From assembly GCA_015060905.1 (NCBI GenBank), contig SUXQ01000011.1, forward strand, positions 18,327-82,326: 64,000 nt of DNA. The letters are read 5' to 3'. A model generated the notes under the pieces. That model saw only the letters and a list, made by a program, of their open reading frames with translations, was not told where the DNA came from and did no database searches. Positions 1 through 8,009 of the stretch are shown here, one piece after another. Position numbers and translations under genes: made by a program. Each line of letters starts with the position of its first letter. The stretch's first letter is position 1. Origin of the DNA: Bacteroidales bacterium. Lineage in GTDB: Bacteria > Bacteroidota > Bacteroidia > Bacteroidales > Bacteroidaceae.

Positions 1-257
1 AGTATTATTCCGCCGAAAAAGAGCATCAGCAGAAATACGTTTATATAGCCGTATGCTCCCGAGAAAAAGCCATATTCGCTGCTTGTCCATCCGAGGCCAC
101 CCTCGGCTACGCTTTTTGTGAGAATATCCTCGAGCGGTGCCATAATGTCCGTGATAAAATATCCGCACATCATGGTGAACGATACTATTATCATTGCTCC
201 CCAACGTGCCGCGGGCGAGTCGTTTAGTCTTTTCTGAATATTTTGTGTAAGTGTCAT
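1..257 (-). CDS. MFS transporter, N-terminal part (cut by window edge)
   Basis: The 85 codons visible begin at the ATG at 257-255 and run off the left edge without a stop. A soluble basic start (QKRLNDSPAARWG) is followed by a membrane helix (AMIIVSFTMMCGYFITDIM), a loop with APLEDILTK, and a second helix after SSEYGFFSGAYGYINVFLL. This pattern, with the substrate loop between helices 1 and 2, is that of major facilitator superfamily carriers of the sugar/nitrate type common in Bacteroidales. It sits just after the S9 peptidase gene on the same strand (20 nt gap), so it could be co-transcribed with it. Substrate cannot be called from the fragment. Confidence 0.65.
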   Translation of the reverse strand, partial: MTLTQNIQKRLNDSPAARWGAMIIVSFTMMCGYFITDIMAPLEDILTKSVAEGGLGWTSSEYGFFSGAYGYINVFLLMLFFGGII

Positions 258-277
258 TTTGTCGTTATTTTAAGAAT

Positions 278-2398
278 TTATTTTACCCATTTGTCAAGCC
301 ATGCGAAGAATGTTCGTTGCCACAATATTCCATTTTGGGGCTTCAACACCCAGTGATTTTCGTCGGGGAACAGCAGCAACTGTGCGGGTACTCCGCGCAA
401 CTTTGCGGCGTTGAAGGCTGCCATCGACTGCGATGCGAGGATGCGGTAGTCGCGCTCGCCGTGAATGAGAAGAATGGGGGTGTCCCACTTTTCCACGAAG
501 CGGTGGGGTGAACAGGGGTAGCTATTTTCTGTCTTTTTGTTTTTCTCGTAGGGTGCGCCGCCGAGGTCCCAATTTGTGAACCACGACTCTTCAGTTTCGT
601 AGTATTGTTGCTCCATATTGAAAAATCCATCGTGGGCGATGAATGCCTTGAAGCGTTTCTCGTGGTGTCCGGCCATCCACATTGCTGTGTAGCCGCCGAA
701 GCTCGCTCCCACGCAGCCCAGACGATTATTATCGACGTAAGGCTCTTTTGCAAAGTCGTCGATTGCCGCAAAGAGGTCCTGCATGCACAGGCCGCCATAA
801 TCGCCGCTGATAGCCTCGTTCCACTCCTGTCCGAATCCGGGGAGTCCGCGTCGGTTGGGGGCGATTATTATATAGTCGTTGGCTGCCATTATCTGGAAAT
901 TCCAACGGTAGCTCCAAAATTGGCTTACGGGCGACTGAGGGCCTCCCTGACAGAAGAGCAGGGTGGGGTATTTTTTGTTGGGGTCGAATTTCGGGGGGTA
1001 GATGACCCACGAGAGAATCTCTTTGCCATCGACAGACTTGCACCAGCGGCTCTCAACTTTTCCGCGCTCAATCTGGTCGAGAATATGTTTATTCTCGTTG
1101 GTGAGTTGTGTTATTTTTCCGTCGGCTTTTGCTTCCACTGTGTAAATGTCTGTCGGCTCGCTTATTGACTGACGTGTGGCAATAAGCTTGTCGCCCAGCA
1201 TTGCAACGGATGTGTAGTCGTAGTCGCCACTTGTGATTTTTGTCAGTTTGCCGTCAAGGTCAATATTGTATATCATTGTTGCGCCGTGCCATACGCCTGT
1301 AAAGTATAGGCTTTTGCCATCGGGTGCCCAGCAGTAGCTTTCGACGCTGCTGTCGAAGGGTTTTTCGCTGATGTATTTTTGTTCGCCGTCGGCAATATTC
1401 ATCACACACAGACGATTCTGGTCACTCTCGTAGCCGTCGCGTTTCATGCTGAGCCATGCGAGGTGTGTGCCGTCGGGCGAGAATGTGGGGGCTGTGTCGT
1501 AGCCGTAGTTGGCTGTTTTTTCATTCATCTTGCAAAGGTTAACGGATGTTCCGTTCTCGGTGTTGTAAAGGTAGATGTCTGTGTCGGTGCTTTTTGTGTA
1601 CTCGACGCCCATTTTCTTTACGCAAGAGTATGCTATCTTTTTCGAGTCGTTGCTCCATGCAAGCTGCTCGACGCCTCCGAAAGGTCGGTTGGGGCAGTCA
1701 TATTTTGTTCCTTCGAGAATGTCTTTCCCGTCGCTGATGCTGTTGCCGTCAAACTGTGCGATGAAGGGGTGGGGGGCTGTTGTCAGCCATTCGTCCCAAT
1801 GTTTATACATAAGGTCGTCGATTACCACTCCTTGCGACAGGGGAAGGTCGGGGTGTTTTTCAGCTGTACTCTCCTTTATGGGTATTTGCCGGATAAGAAT
1901 TACGCTCTTTTCGTCGGGCGAGAATAAAAAGCCGTCTACGCCCTTTTCGCAGTTGCTCAACTGTTTGCGGTCGCTGCCGTCGGGGTTCATTTCCCACACT
2001 TGACTGCTGCCGCTTGCGTTTGAGAGGAAGGCTATTTTTGTGCCGTTCTTTATCCACATTGCGCCACTTTCGTTGTTTGCTGTTTGTGTCAGCAGTGTCT
2101 GCTCGCTGCCGTCGGCCTGCATTATGTGCAGTGTGTGGTGGCTTTTGTTCTGTTGTACGCTATAATAGCTGACGCTGTACACAATTTTGCTTGCGTCGGG
2201 CGACACGCTTACTGCGCCTATGCGTCCCATTGCCCATAGGGCTTCGGGTGTCAGGCGTCCGTTCTCTACTTTTATGGACGATTTTCCGATTATTTCTGCT
2301 GCATCTGTCTGTGGGGTGCTCTCGGGGGCTCCGCCGCATCCTGTTATTGCAGCGCTTGTTATCGCTATTGCTGCCATAATTGATTTTATACCTTTCAT
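278..2398 (-). CDS. S9 family prolyl oligopeptidase-like peptidase, lipoprotein
   Basis: A 706-residue secreted serine peptidase. I place the start at 2398, where MKGIKSIMAAIAITSAAITG-C gives a clean lipoprotein signal; an in-frame ATG at 2512 would put the promoter inside the gene. The N-terminal two thirds is a TolB/WD40-like beta-propeller with repeated SPDxK/SPDGTHLAW and APDGKSLYF blades; the C-terminal part is an alpha/beta hydrolase with nucleophile Ser566 in GASFGG, acid Asp650 in HGERD and His682 in DENH. This is the layout of dipeptidyl/acylaminoacyl peptidases that cut short peptides in the periplasm or at the cell surface. The downstream MFS gene may import products; this is inference. 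Exact cleavage specificity is unknown. Confidence 0.9.
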   Translation of the reverse strand: MKGIKSIMAAIAITSAAITGCGGAPESTPQTDAAEIIGKSSIKVENGRLTPEALWAMGRIGAVSVSPDASKIVYSVSYYSVQQNKSHHTLHIMQADGSEQTLLTQTANNESGAMWIKNGTKIAFLSNASGSSQVWEMNPDGSDRKQLSNCEKGVDGFLFSPDEKSVILIRQIPIKESTAEKHPDLPLSQGVVIDDLMYKHWDEWLTTAPHPFIAQFDGNSISDGKDILEGTKYDCPNRPFGGVEQLAWSNDSKKIAYSCVKKMGVEYTKSTDTDIYLYNTENGTSVNLCKMNEKTANYGYDTAPTFSPDGTHLAWLSMKRDGYESDQNRLCVMNIADGEQKYISEKPFDSSVESYCWAPDGKSLYFTGVWHGATMIYNIDLDGKLTKITSGDYDYTSVAMLGDKLIATRQSISEPTDIYTVEAKADGKITQLTNENKHILDQIERGKVESRWCKSVDGKEILSWVIYPPKFDPNKKYPTLLFCQGGPQSPVSQFWSYRWNFQIMAANDYIIIAPNRRGLPGFGQEWNEAISGDYGGLCMQDLFAAIDDFAKEPYVDNNRLGCVGASFGGYTAMWMAGHHEKRFKAFIAHDGFFNMEQQYYETEESWFTNWDLGGAPYEKNKKTENSYPCSPHRFVEKWDTPILLIHGERDYRILASQSMAAFNAAKLRGVPAQLLLFPDENHWVLKPQNGILWQRTFFAWLDKWVK

Positions 2399-2433
2399 AT
2401 ATGTGTTTTTTGAGTTTTGTGTTTTATGGGTTA

Positions 2434-2463
2434 CAAAAATAGTGCAAACGAACGTAACACAAA
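2434..2463 (-). promoter_or_regulatory. Bacteroidota-type promoter for the S9 peptidase
   Basis: On the minus strand TTTG (2463-2460) is followed after 18 nt by TATTTTTG (2441-2434), matching the TTTG / TAnnTTTG pattern of the Bacteroidota primary sigma factor. The chosen start codon lies 36 nt downstream. The promoter is inside dispersed repeat copy A. A second TATCTTTG box lies at 2524-2517. Confidence 0.6.
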
Positions 2464-2526
2464 CTTGCTTGCAGGTTACAAAGTGAGTGCAGCCTATTTT
2501 TGCAGTGTTCATAGTGCAAAGATAGT
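2434..2526 (-). repeat. Dispersed promoter-bearing repeat, copy A
   Basis: About 90 bp that is nearly the same as 57631-57721 (copy B), with shared blocks GTGCAAACGAACGTAAC, CTTGCTTGCAGGTTACAAAG and TGAGTGCAGCCTATTTT. Both copies lie just upstream of a minus-strand gene, carry two TAnnTTTG boxes exactly 83 nt apart, and are followed by a long A/T-rich hairpin. A more diverged plus-strand relative is at 11351-11443. No coding capacity is seen. Confidence 0.75.
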
Positions 2527-2576
2527 AAAAGGCTCGGGATAAAAAAATATGTTTACTTTTTTATCCCGAGCCTTTT
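2527..2576 (-). terminator. Long hairpin terminator
   Basis: A perfect 20-bp stem (arms 2527-2546 and 2557-2576, core GGCTCGGGAT / ATCCCGAGCC) with a 10-nt loop and A/T tails on both sides. It follows the S9 promoter region and lies 50 nt beyond the stop of the TlpA gene at 2626, so it would end the leftward envelope operon; it is symmetrical enough to work both ways. Confidence 0.7.
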
Positions 2577-2625
2577 ATTTGCTCTTGTAAAATTATTGCT
2601 TTTTACTTCTTGTATCGATTATAGG

Positions 2626-3954
2626 TTATTCTTTTTTCAATAACGCATTTATAAAATCATCGTTAATATGGTATGAGCCATCCTCCATTATTGTGCCATC
2701 TTTTAGCAAAATCTCAAGATGAGGAATACCCGAGAATTTAAAATCATGTGATAAAATTTTCCACATATCTGCACTGACACGCACATTCTCTCCTTTTATA
2801 TTGTTCTCTGTAAAGAATTTATTTACTGCATCTTCGGGGTTTGACGGTTCGTCGCACACATATACGAAACGCACTTTACCCGCATATTTTTCGACAAGCT
2901 CGCGGTGACGCAACATTCCCGCCTTGCATGGACCGCAGCCGAGCCCCCAAAAGTCTATTATTATCTGCTCGCCCGGATACTTTTTATTGAGCGAGGCGAG
3001 AAATTTTGTAACCTCGGGGAGCATTTTCTTTTCTGTCGTGCCACCCTCTTTCTCGGAAACGAGCTTACGCAGTGTGGCAAGGGCATTTGCCGCTATCAGG
3101 GGGTTGGTAAAGAAGGGCATTGCACTGGCAAGGTCCTCCATTAGTTCATCAACATCATCTTTGCCTAAACATTCTACTATTGAACGCTGGAACAGCATAC
3201 AGTTGCCAATGCCCAAACGCTCCTGCATCTTATCGAGGACATTGCGATAAATGTATTCTTTAGTGGGAATAGAATCGTAACCTATTGCCGATGCAAGCTC
3301 AACAACCTTTTCGTTGTATTTTCCAAAATAGTGCGGGCCGTAACTTAACTTTTCTTCTGCATCAGTTGATTCACGATTTTTATTGTTGTTTGTAAATTCG
3401 GGGCGGTTGCGGAATTCTTGATTTATAAAATCATTAAAAATATTTGAGTAATAAGGGTAAAATAATTCAAAAGCGAAGCGATTGAATAAAACCCAATTAT
3501 CATCGGTGCAAAAGAGATAATTGTTGTTCAACAGATTGTCGCGCACAACATCCTCTTTAAGAAAATAGTAACATTGTGGCAAGGAAATTGCCGAGTCGCA
3601 TCGCATGGCAACATTCATAATATTAACAAAAAGCTCTGTTGCCACGTTTGTTGTTATAATATCCTTTGCAATGGGCGACAATGGGTAGTCGGCGAGCATG
3701 GCAGGTGCTTGTTCGAATATTGCATGGAAAAGCGACGCAGCCTTGTGAGAATAAGCATATACTGCATTCTCATTAGCCCAATCTTTTGAGCTTATATTCA
3801 TATTTTCCTTTAACCCCTCTATTTTCTCAAATGCTTTTTTACCTACCGACGAATAGCGAGTGAGCTGCGACGAAAGAGTGTTGCCAAGCACTGCCGGTGC
3901 ATATCCCTTATACTGCTCGCGGTCCTGCTCAACACCATCGAAGCATACTACCAC
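2626..3954 (-). CDS. TlpA-like thioredoxin protein, C-terminal half of a frameshifted gene
   Basis: This frame has no proper start (first usable codon is a GTG at 3954) and no signal peptide, yet ends in a full TlpA/thioredoxin domain with CGPC at residues 340-343, within FWGLGCGPCK, and a cis-Pro loop SGIPHLEI. The open frame continues upstream without stop into the end of the gene at 3987-4925. Shifting frames in the (AT)n run at 4003-4013 (removing one AT unit) joins both into a 765-residue protein that lines up with the 778-residue paralogue at 8010-10346, including the block PGDTVVVCFD against PGETYFFMYDF. Likely role of the intact form: membrane-anchored periplasmic disulfide reductase. 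Either a pseudogene, a phase-variable gene or a base-calling error. Confidence 0.8.
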   Translation of the reverse strand: MVVCFDGVEQDREQYKGYAPAVLGNTLSSQLTRYSSVGKKAFEKIEGLKENMNISSKDWANENAVYAYSHKAASLFHAIFEQAPAMLADYPLSPIAKDIITTNVATELFVNIMNVAMRCDSAISLPQCYYFLKEDVVRDNLLNNNYLFCTDDNWVLFNRFAFELFYPYYSNIFNDFINQEFRNRPEFTNNNKNRESTDAEEKLSYGPHYFGKYNEKVVELASAIGYDSIPTKEYIYRNVLDKMQERLGIGNCMLFQRSIVECLGKDDVDELMEDLASAMPFFTNPLIAANALATLRKLVSEKEGGTTEKKMLPEVTKFLASLNKKYPGEQIIIDFWGLGCGPCKAGMLRHRELVEKYAGKVRFVYVCDEPSNPEDAVNKFFTENNIKGENVRVSADMWKILSHDFKFSGIPHLEILLKDGTIMEDGSYHINDDFINALLKKE

Positions 3955-3986
3955 TGTATCGCCGGGAACTACAAAGAGTATTGTGT

Positions 3987-4925
3987 TTATAGGGTCCTGT
4001 AAATATATATATACTGCGGGTGGGGCACTTCTATTTCTGCATGGAAAGTGCCGTCGCGGTTAATTTTTATAAGTTCGCTTCCCTCACGAATGTTTGCAAT
4101 ATTGTTATGAAATGAAACTTTCATAAGATTCTCATTCTCGGTACCGGCTTTTCTGTTTGTTAATGCACCATTGATTACCACCTTTCCACCTTTAAAGAAA
4201 AATGGTGTTGCACGATTATGGTCGAAACGATAGCCACTATCGCCAGCTGCTTGCTCTTTGCGTGTGAGAAGCACGCCTTTGTCGCTTTTATTCTCTTTAA
4301 GCAATAATGTGCCGTCCTTCTTTTGCTCGGCATACAGCTGACGTATTGTGCCGCCGCATGTGATATTTATTGTAACATTCTTTCCTTTTTTGTCGGCAGT
4401 GTAGCTCCACACTTTGCCATTGTATAGCATTTTATCTTTTACAAAGGCTGCAAGCACATTTCCGGCGTTGCCAACTTCGGCCCAGCTGCCCTGCAGTGTG
4501 TTAAGCGATGGTGTAAGTGATATTCCGTTTATCCACCAACTGCCTTTTCCGTCACCCTCCCAAAAATCGACACTCTTTTCCTCGCTGCTTATAGGCTCGA
4601 AATATATTTTAATCTCCATGCTGTTGCTGGCAGGCATAAATGTCTCTTTGTTAAGTTCAATGCCCTCGACGCGTAACATTTTATACTCCTTACCTGTTTC
4701 CTTACCTTTAAGGAGCATCGTCTCGCCCAATCTTAGCCAATAATTATGGCGGTACCACAATGTAGCCGAAACAACAGTCTCTTTTTTACTTGTTTCTATA
4801 CGTGTAATCTCCAACCTCGAAGTGTTTGTACTTTCGTAATATGGATTTTCTACAATCTGTCGCTTTTGTGCTTCTACCGAAACAACGGTAAATAGCATAA
4901 GAAGGATAAAAATAATCTTTTTCAT
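3987..4925 (-). CDS. N-terminal half of the frameshifted TlpA-like gene
   Basis: Begins with a Sec signal peptide (MKKIIFILLMLFTVVSVEAQ) and then a beta-rich domain of about 290 residues that matches the N-terminal part of the 778-residue paralogue at 8010: the pairs HNYWLRLG / HYWIKFS, YKMLRVEGIELNKETFMPA / YKLIGSEGIEPDKELFMPA and INRDGTFHAEIEVP / IDSLGRFTLKMP align in order. It ends prematurely with IYIYRTL and a stop created right after an alternating AT run. The missing rest lies in the next frame at 2626-3954. On its own it would be a secreted protein lacking the thioredoxin domain. It follows the MG2 gene by 123 nt in the same direction. Confidence 0.8.
   Translation of the reverse strand: MKKIIFILLMLFTVVSVEAQKRQIVENPYYESTNTSRLEITRIETSKKETVVSATLWYRHNYWLRLGETMLLKGKETGKEYKMLRVEGIELNKETFMPASNSMEIKIYFEPISSEEKSVDFWEGDGKGSWWINGISLTPSLNTLQGSWAEVGNAGNVLAAFVKDKMLYNGKVWSYTADKKGKNVTINITCGGTIRQLYAEQKKDGTLLLKENKSDKGVLLTRKEQAAGDSGYRFDHNRATPFFFKGGKVVINGALTNRKAGTENENLMKVSFHNNIANIREGSELIKINRDGTFHAEIEVPHPQYIYIYRTL
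4003..4013. repeat. (AT)5 simple repeat at frameshift point
   Basis: Eleven alternating A/T bases inside the coding region exactly where the reading frame of the N-terminal half must change to reach the C-terminal half. Loss of one 2-nt unit restores one 765-codon frame reading PHPQYIYLQDPINTILF across the joint. Confidence 0.7.
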
Positions 4926-5048
4926 AGAAAATATTTAATGTGGGTTTTTATAAAATTCTTTTTATCATAATTGGGTCTTCTGAATTATTGTTGATGATTG
5001 TTTTTTAGTGGAGTAATTGGTTGATTATTAATGCTTGATTTATGGTGG

Positions 5049-8000
5049 TTATTTGTGTCTTATGGTATAAAATTTCTCATTGTTCACTCCCGCAACATCC
5101 AACAGCAGTACACTTTCTTTGCTGTTGTTGTGCAGTTCTACGGTGATGCAACCATCGTCGCCCACCGTAGCATTTGCTTCCCAAAGGAGTGTGCGGCGGT
5201 AGTCTTTTGTATTTTCGTCAGGGCGGTTGTTTGTGTAGTCGGGCGAATAGAAACGTTTGCTTTCACTATAACCCTGCACGCGCGTGTAGCGGCGGGTGGT
5301 CTTTACTGCAAGTTCGGGTATTATTCCTTGTGTAACCTTGTCCTCCTCTTTGTTGGGAATGAAGCAAGCAACGTAGTTTGGGGTTTTTGGCCAGCCTGAA
5401 CGCATTTCGTTTCTGAATCTAAGATAGCCGGGGTAACCGTCTATCTCTTTATCATCCTGCGGATAAATAGAACTTTTAAGCAGAAAGCCATAATAGAATG
5501 GCCTATATATATGTTTCCTTAAATAGGATTGACGAGTGATATTTCTTTTTTGATTATCTTTTTCCTGTCCATTCTGTGTTGTATTATTCTCGAAATTTTT
5601 ATTCACAAATTTTTGGAGTGTCTTTTCATCGTTTCTAATTACAATTTCTTTGAAGTTCATCATTGCCACCGGATTTTTACCTTCCAAATATTCTTTATCC
5701 TCTTCAGGAACCTCATTATTTTTCAATTCTCCTTTTACTACCATAAGTTTCACCCAATAGGCCCAATTGTAATTGTGTCGCCAAAAGGCACTTTGTAGTA
5801 CGTCGAAGGCTGTAAGAACATCTTTATAAGCATGCACTCGTGGACCTTCCCAATATTCGGCGCGCCATGCACCGGTTGAGGGCGACCAGCAATCGCAGGT
5901 GTAACTATCTGATTTATAATTAACATCAGCGTCCCATACGTAGGTTAATATCTTCCATGCTAAATCTGATTTATCGTCTACTACTTTTTCCAAAATATCA
6001 GCACAGTCATTTACCTTATAAGAAATCCAATTGTCGTTGGGTGTAATTAAGTAGCTTACGTCCTGTGCATACTCCCACTCGTCCATAAAATCGAGGCGAA
6101 TTTCGCTTTTGGGCGGACGGCTGGTGCGACGACGATATTTTTTCGAGGTTACATCCACAACCTCAAGTTCGTTTGTTTCGTCGAGCAGTGTGGCAGTGGC
6201 GGCTGTTTTTTTCTGCTCTATGCTGCTACCGGCGTTTCGCTGCCAATAGTCGAACAGACGGAATTTGGGCGAAAAGTATTTATCGAGCGAGAATTTAAAA
6301 AGTGTATCCTGTATCTGATTGCCTGTAAGTTCGGGAGTGAGTGAGGCGTACTTTTTGCCATAGAAATCCTCAATTTCGAGTGTAAATTTTCCTTCTTCGC
6401 CTGTTACAAAGTCGTAATTGGAAATTACACTATCCTCGTAGCAAATATCGAAGCGCACATTCACGTCCTTCAAAGGAATCACCTTAAACGTGCCTAATTT
6501 GCCCCATTTTTTTACGGGGATTTTTTTCATAAAGTAGCCTTTCACCTGAATGCCTTTCTCTATCGGGTGCTTGATTGAGAATGTGCTGTCGGTGCCCGTG
6601 AGCATGCTCCAATCGTAGGCTGTCCAGCCGTGAGTGAGCATCAGCAGGTCAAGGTTGCTGCGTGTATTTTCGCTGTCATCGGCAAAATATTGCGACGCAT
6701 CGGGAATGTAGCCTTTAAGTTCGGAGGCGAGCAGCATTTGTGTGTATATGTTGTTCGAGTAGCTTGTGAGGATGCTATTCTCTTCGCCTGTGACTGCCAC
6801 CGAGTAGCTGCCATCCTTTGGCAGGGGCGAGCCATCTTCGCTGCTGATTTTCACTGTCAGTTTGCGGTAGGGCTTGAAAAATTGCTTATCCTCGGATGAA
6901 AATCCGTTAATTTCTGCTTTTAGTTTCACGGGAACAATATCTCCCTGCTGCGGTGCGCTGTGCTTAACGAAAAACATTCGTTCGCTCAATAGTGTGCCGT
7001 CTGCAGTGAGTAGCAGACAGCGATTCACACCCTCGCGCAATTTGTCGCGGTGCATTGCAAGTTCTTTTATGTTCTTTTTATATACGTACGTTTGATTGCG
7101 GTTAAGAATCACAAAGCCCAATGATTGCTCGCCAATGTTGCCCGCCACAGAAAATCTTATGCTGTCGCCATCATATTTTACGGCAATAGTCGCACCACTA
7201 TTTTCTATTGCGGGAAGGTCGAATTTGTGTTTTTTCTTTTCAGAAACAATCTCTGCGTGATATTTTACATCCGCCTGCGGAGTGAACATAAAATAACCTT
7301 TACCATTGTGGGTGGCGACGGTGGTAAATAAAAGTTCTTTATCAGCATACACTGAAATTGTGTCGTTCAGTGGCTTTCCGCTCTTGTCGCGCAGTTCGTA
7401 TGCAACCTTTGTTTCAATGCCTGCAATAAGATTGCCACCCTCGGGGTAAAAATTGAGCGTAGGCTCTTTACCCTCTTGCGTCATCCACTCGCCACGATAG
7501 AGGAATCCGCGCTTGCGGTCGAGAATGTTGCGAAAATCGAAATTGTCGCCGTTCACTTTGTCGTACACAGGGAACACTCGGCTGAACACAGCATCGTCGC
7601 CCCAATTTAACATGTAACGCGTGTATGCGCGTACCTCATAATAGCCCGACAGCAGCGAGGGCTTCAGCTCAAACTCTCCGTTGCACGTTCCATTTTCATC
7701 GAGCTTGAACTTTTTCGTTTCAACCACATACCCCTCGGGCGCGCAAAGTTCTACATACAACACTTTACTCTGCGGGGCGGCAATAGTCGCGCCGTTACCG
7801 CTTACGCAATAGGCCTTGAACCACATTGTTTCGCCAAGATAGTAGCCGCTATTATCGAAGTGTAGGTAAACGCGCTCCTGTGGCAATGCGCGGCTGGCAA
7901 CTATACTTTTAAGCACAAGGGTGTCGAGGCTCTTTTCGTCGGCGTACGAGAAAAGGGCAACTAAAAGTAAAAGTGTTGTATGTAGTAGTTTGCGTAACAC
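5049..8000 (-). CDS. Secreted macroglobulin-like (MG2) domain protein
   Basis: 983 residues with an N-terminal signal peptide (MLRKLLHTTLLLLVALFSYAD). Residues about 35-150 contain ERVYLHFDNSGYYLGETMWFKAY and SGYYEVRAYTRYMLNWG, the pattern of the alpha-2-macroglobulin MG2 fold found in many large Bacteroidota surface proteins. A further Ig-like/beta-sandwich stretch (FYPEGGNLIAGIETKVAYEL) follows; the C-terminal third is rich in Tyr, Trp and charged residues. There is no thioester motif (GCGEQ), so it is not a protease-trapping macroglobulin proper. It is 9 nt from the TlpA gene at 8010, so the two are surely co-transcribed. Function unknown; a periplasmic or surface scaffold for envelope stress is a guess. 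Confidence 0.75.
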   Translation of the reverse strand: MLRKLLHTTLLLLVALFSYADEKSLDTLVLKSIVASRALPQERVYLHFDNSGYYLGETMWFKAYCVSGNGATIAAPQSKVLYVELCAPEGYVVETKKFKLDENGTCNGEFELKPSLLSGYYEVRAYTRYMLNWGDDAVFSRVFPVYDKVNGDNFDFRNILDRKRGFLYRGEWMTQEGKEPTLNFYPEGGNLIAGIETKVAYELRDKSGKPLNDTISVYADKELLFTTVATHNGKGYFMFTPQADVKYHAEIVSEKKKHKFDLPAIENSGATIAVKYDGDSIRFSVAGNIGEQSLGFVILNRNQTYVYKKNIKELAMHRDKLREGVNRCLLLTADGTLLSERMFFVKHSAPQQGDIVPVKLKAEINGFSSEDKQFFKPYRKLTVKISSEDGSPLPKDGSYSVAVTGEENSILTSYSNNIYTQMLLASELKGYIPDASQYFADDSENTRSNLDLLMLTHGWTAYDWSMLTGTDSTFSIKHPIEKGIQVKGYFMKKIPVKKWGKLGTFKVIPLKDVNVRFDICYEDSVISNYDFVTGEEGKFTLEIEDFYGKKYASLTPELTGNQIQDTLFKFSLDKYFSPKFRLFDYWQRNAGSSIEQKKTAATATLLDETNELEVVDVTSKKYRRRTSRPPKSEIRLDFMDEWEYAQDVSYLITPNDNWISYKVNDCADILEKVVDDKSDLAWKILTYVWDADVNYKSDSYTCDCWSPSTGAWRAEYWEGPRVHAYKDVLTAFDVLQSAFWRHNYNWAYWVKLMVVKGELKNNEVPEEDKEYLEGKNPVAMMNFKEIVIRNDEKTLQKFVNKNFENNTTQNGQEKDNQKRNITRQSYLRKHIYRPFYYGFLLKSSIYPQDDKEIDGYPGYLRFRNEMRSGWPKTPNYVACFIPNKEEDKVTQGIIPELAVKTTRRYTRVQGYSESKRFYSPDYTNNRPDENTKDYRRTLLWEANATVGDDGCITVELHNNSKESVLLLDVAGVNNEKFYTIRHK

Positions 8001-8009
8001 AGTAAAAAA

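Noticed and set aside
343..1927. Several open frames opposite or shifted inside the S9 peptidase gene
   Set aside because: They are shadows: low-complexity, no start context, no domains, and the S9 frame has full motifs.
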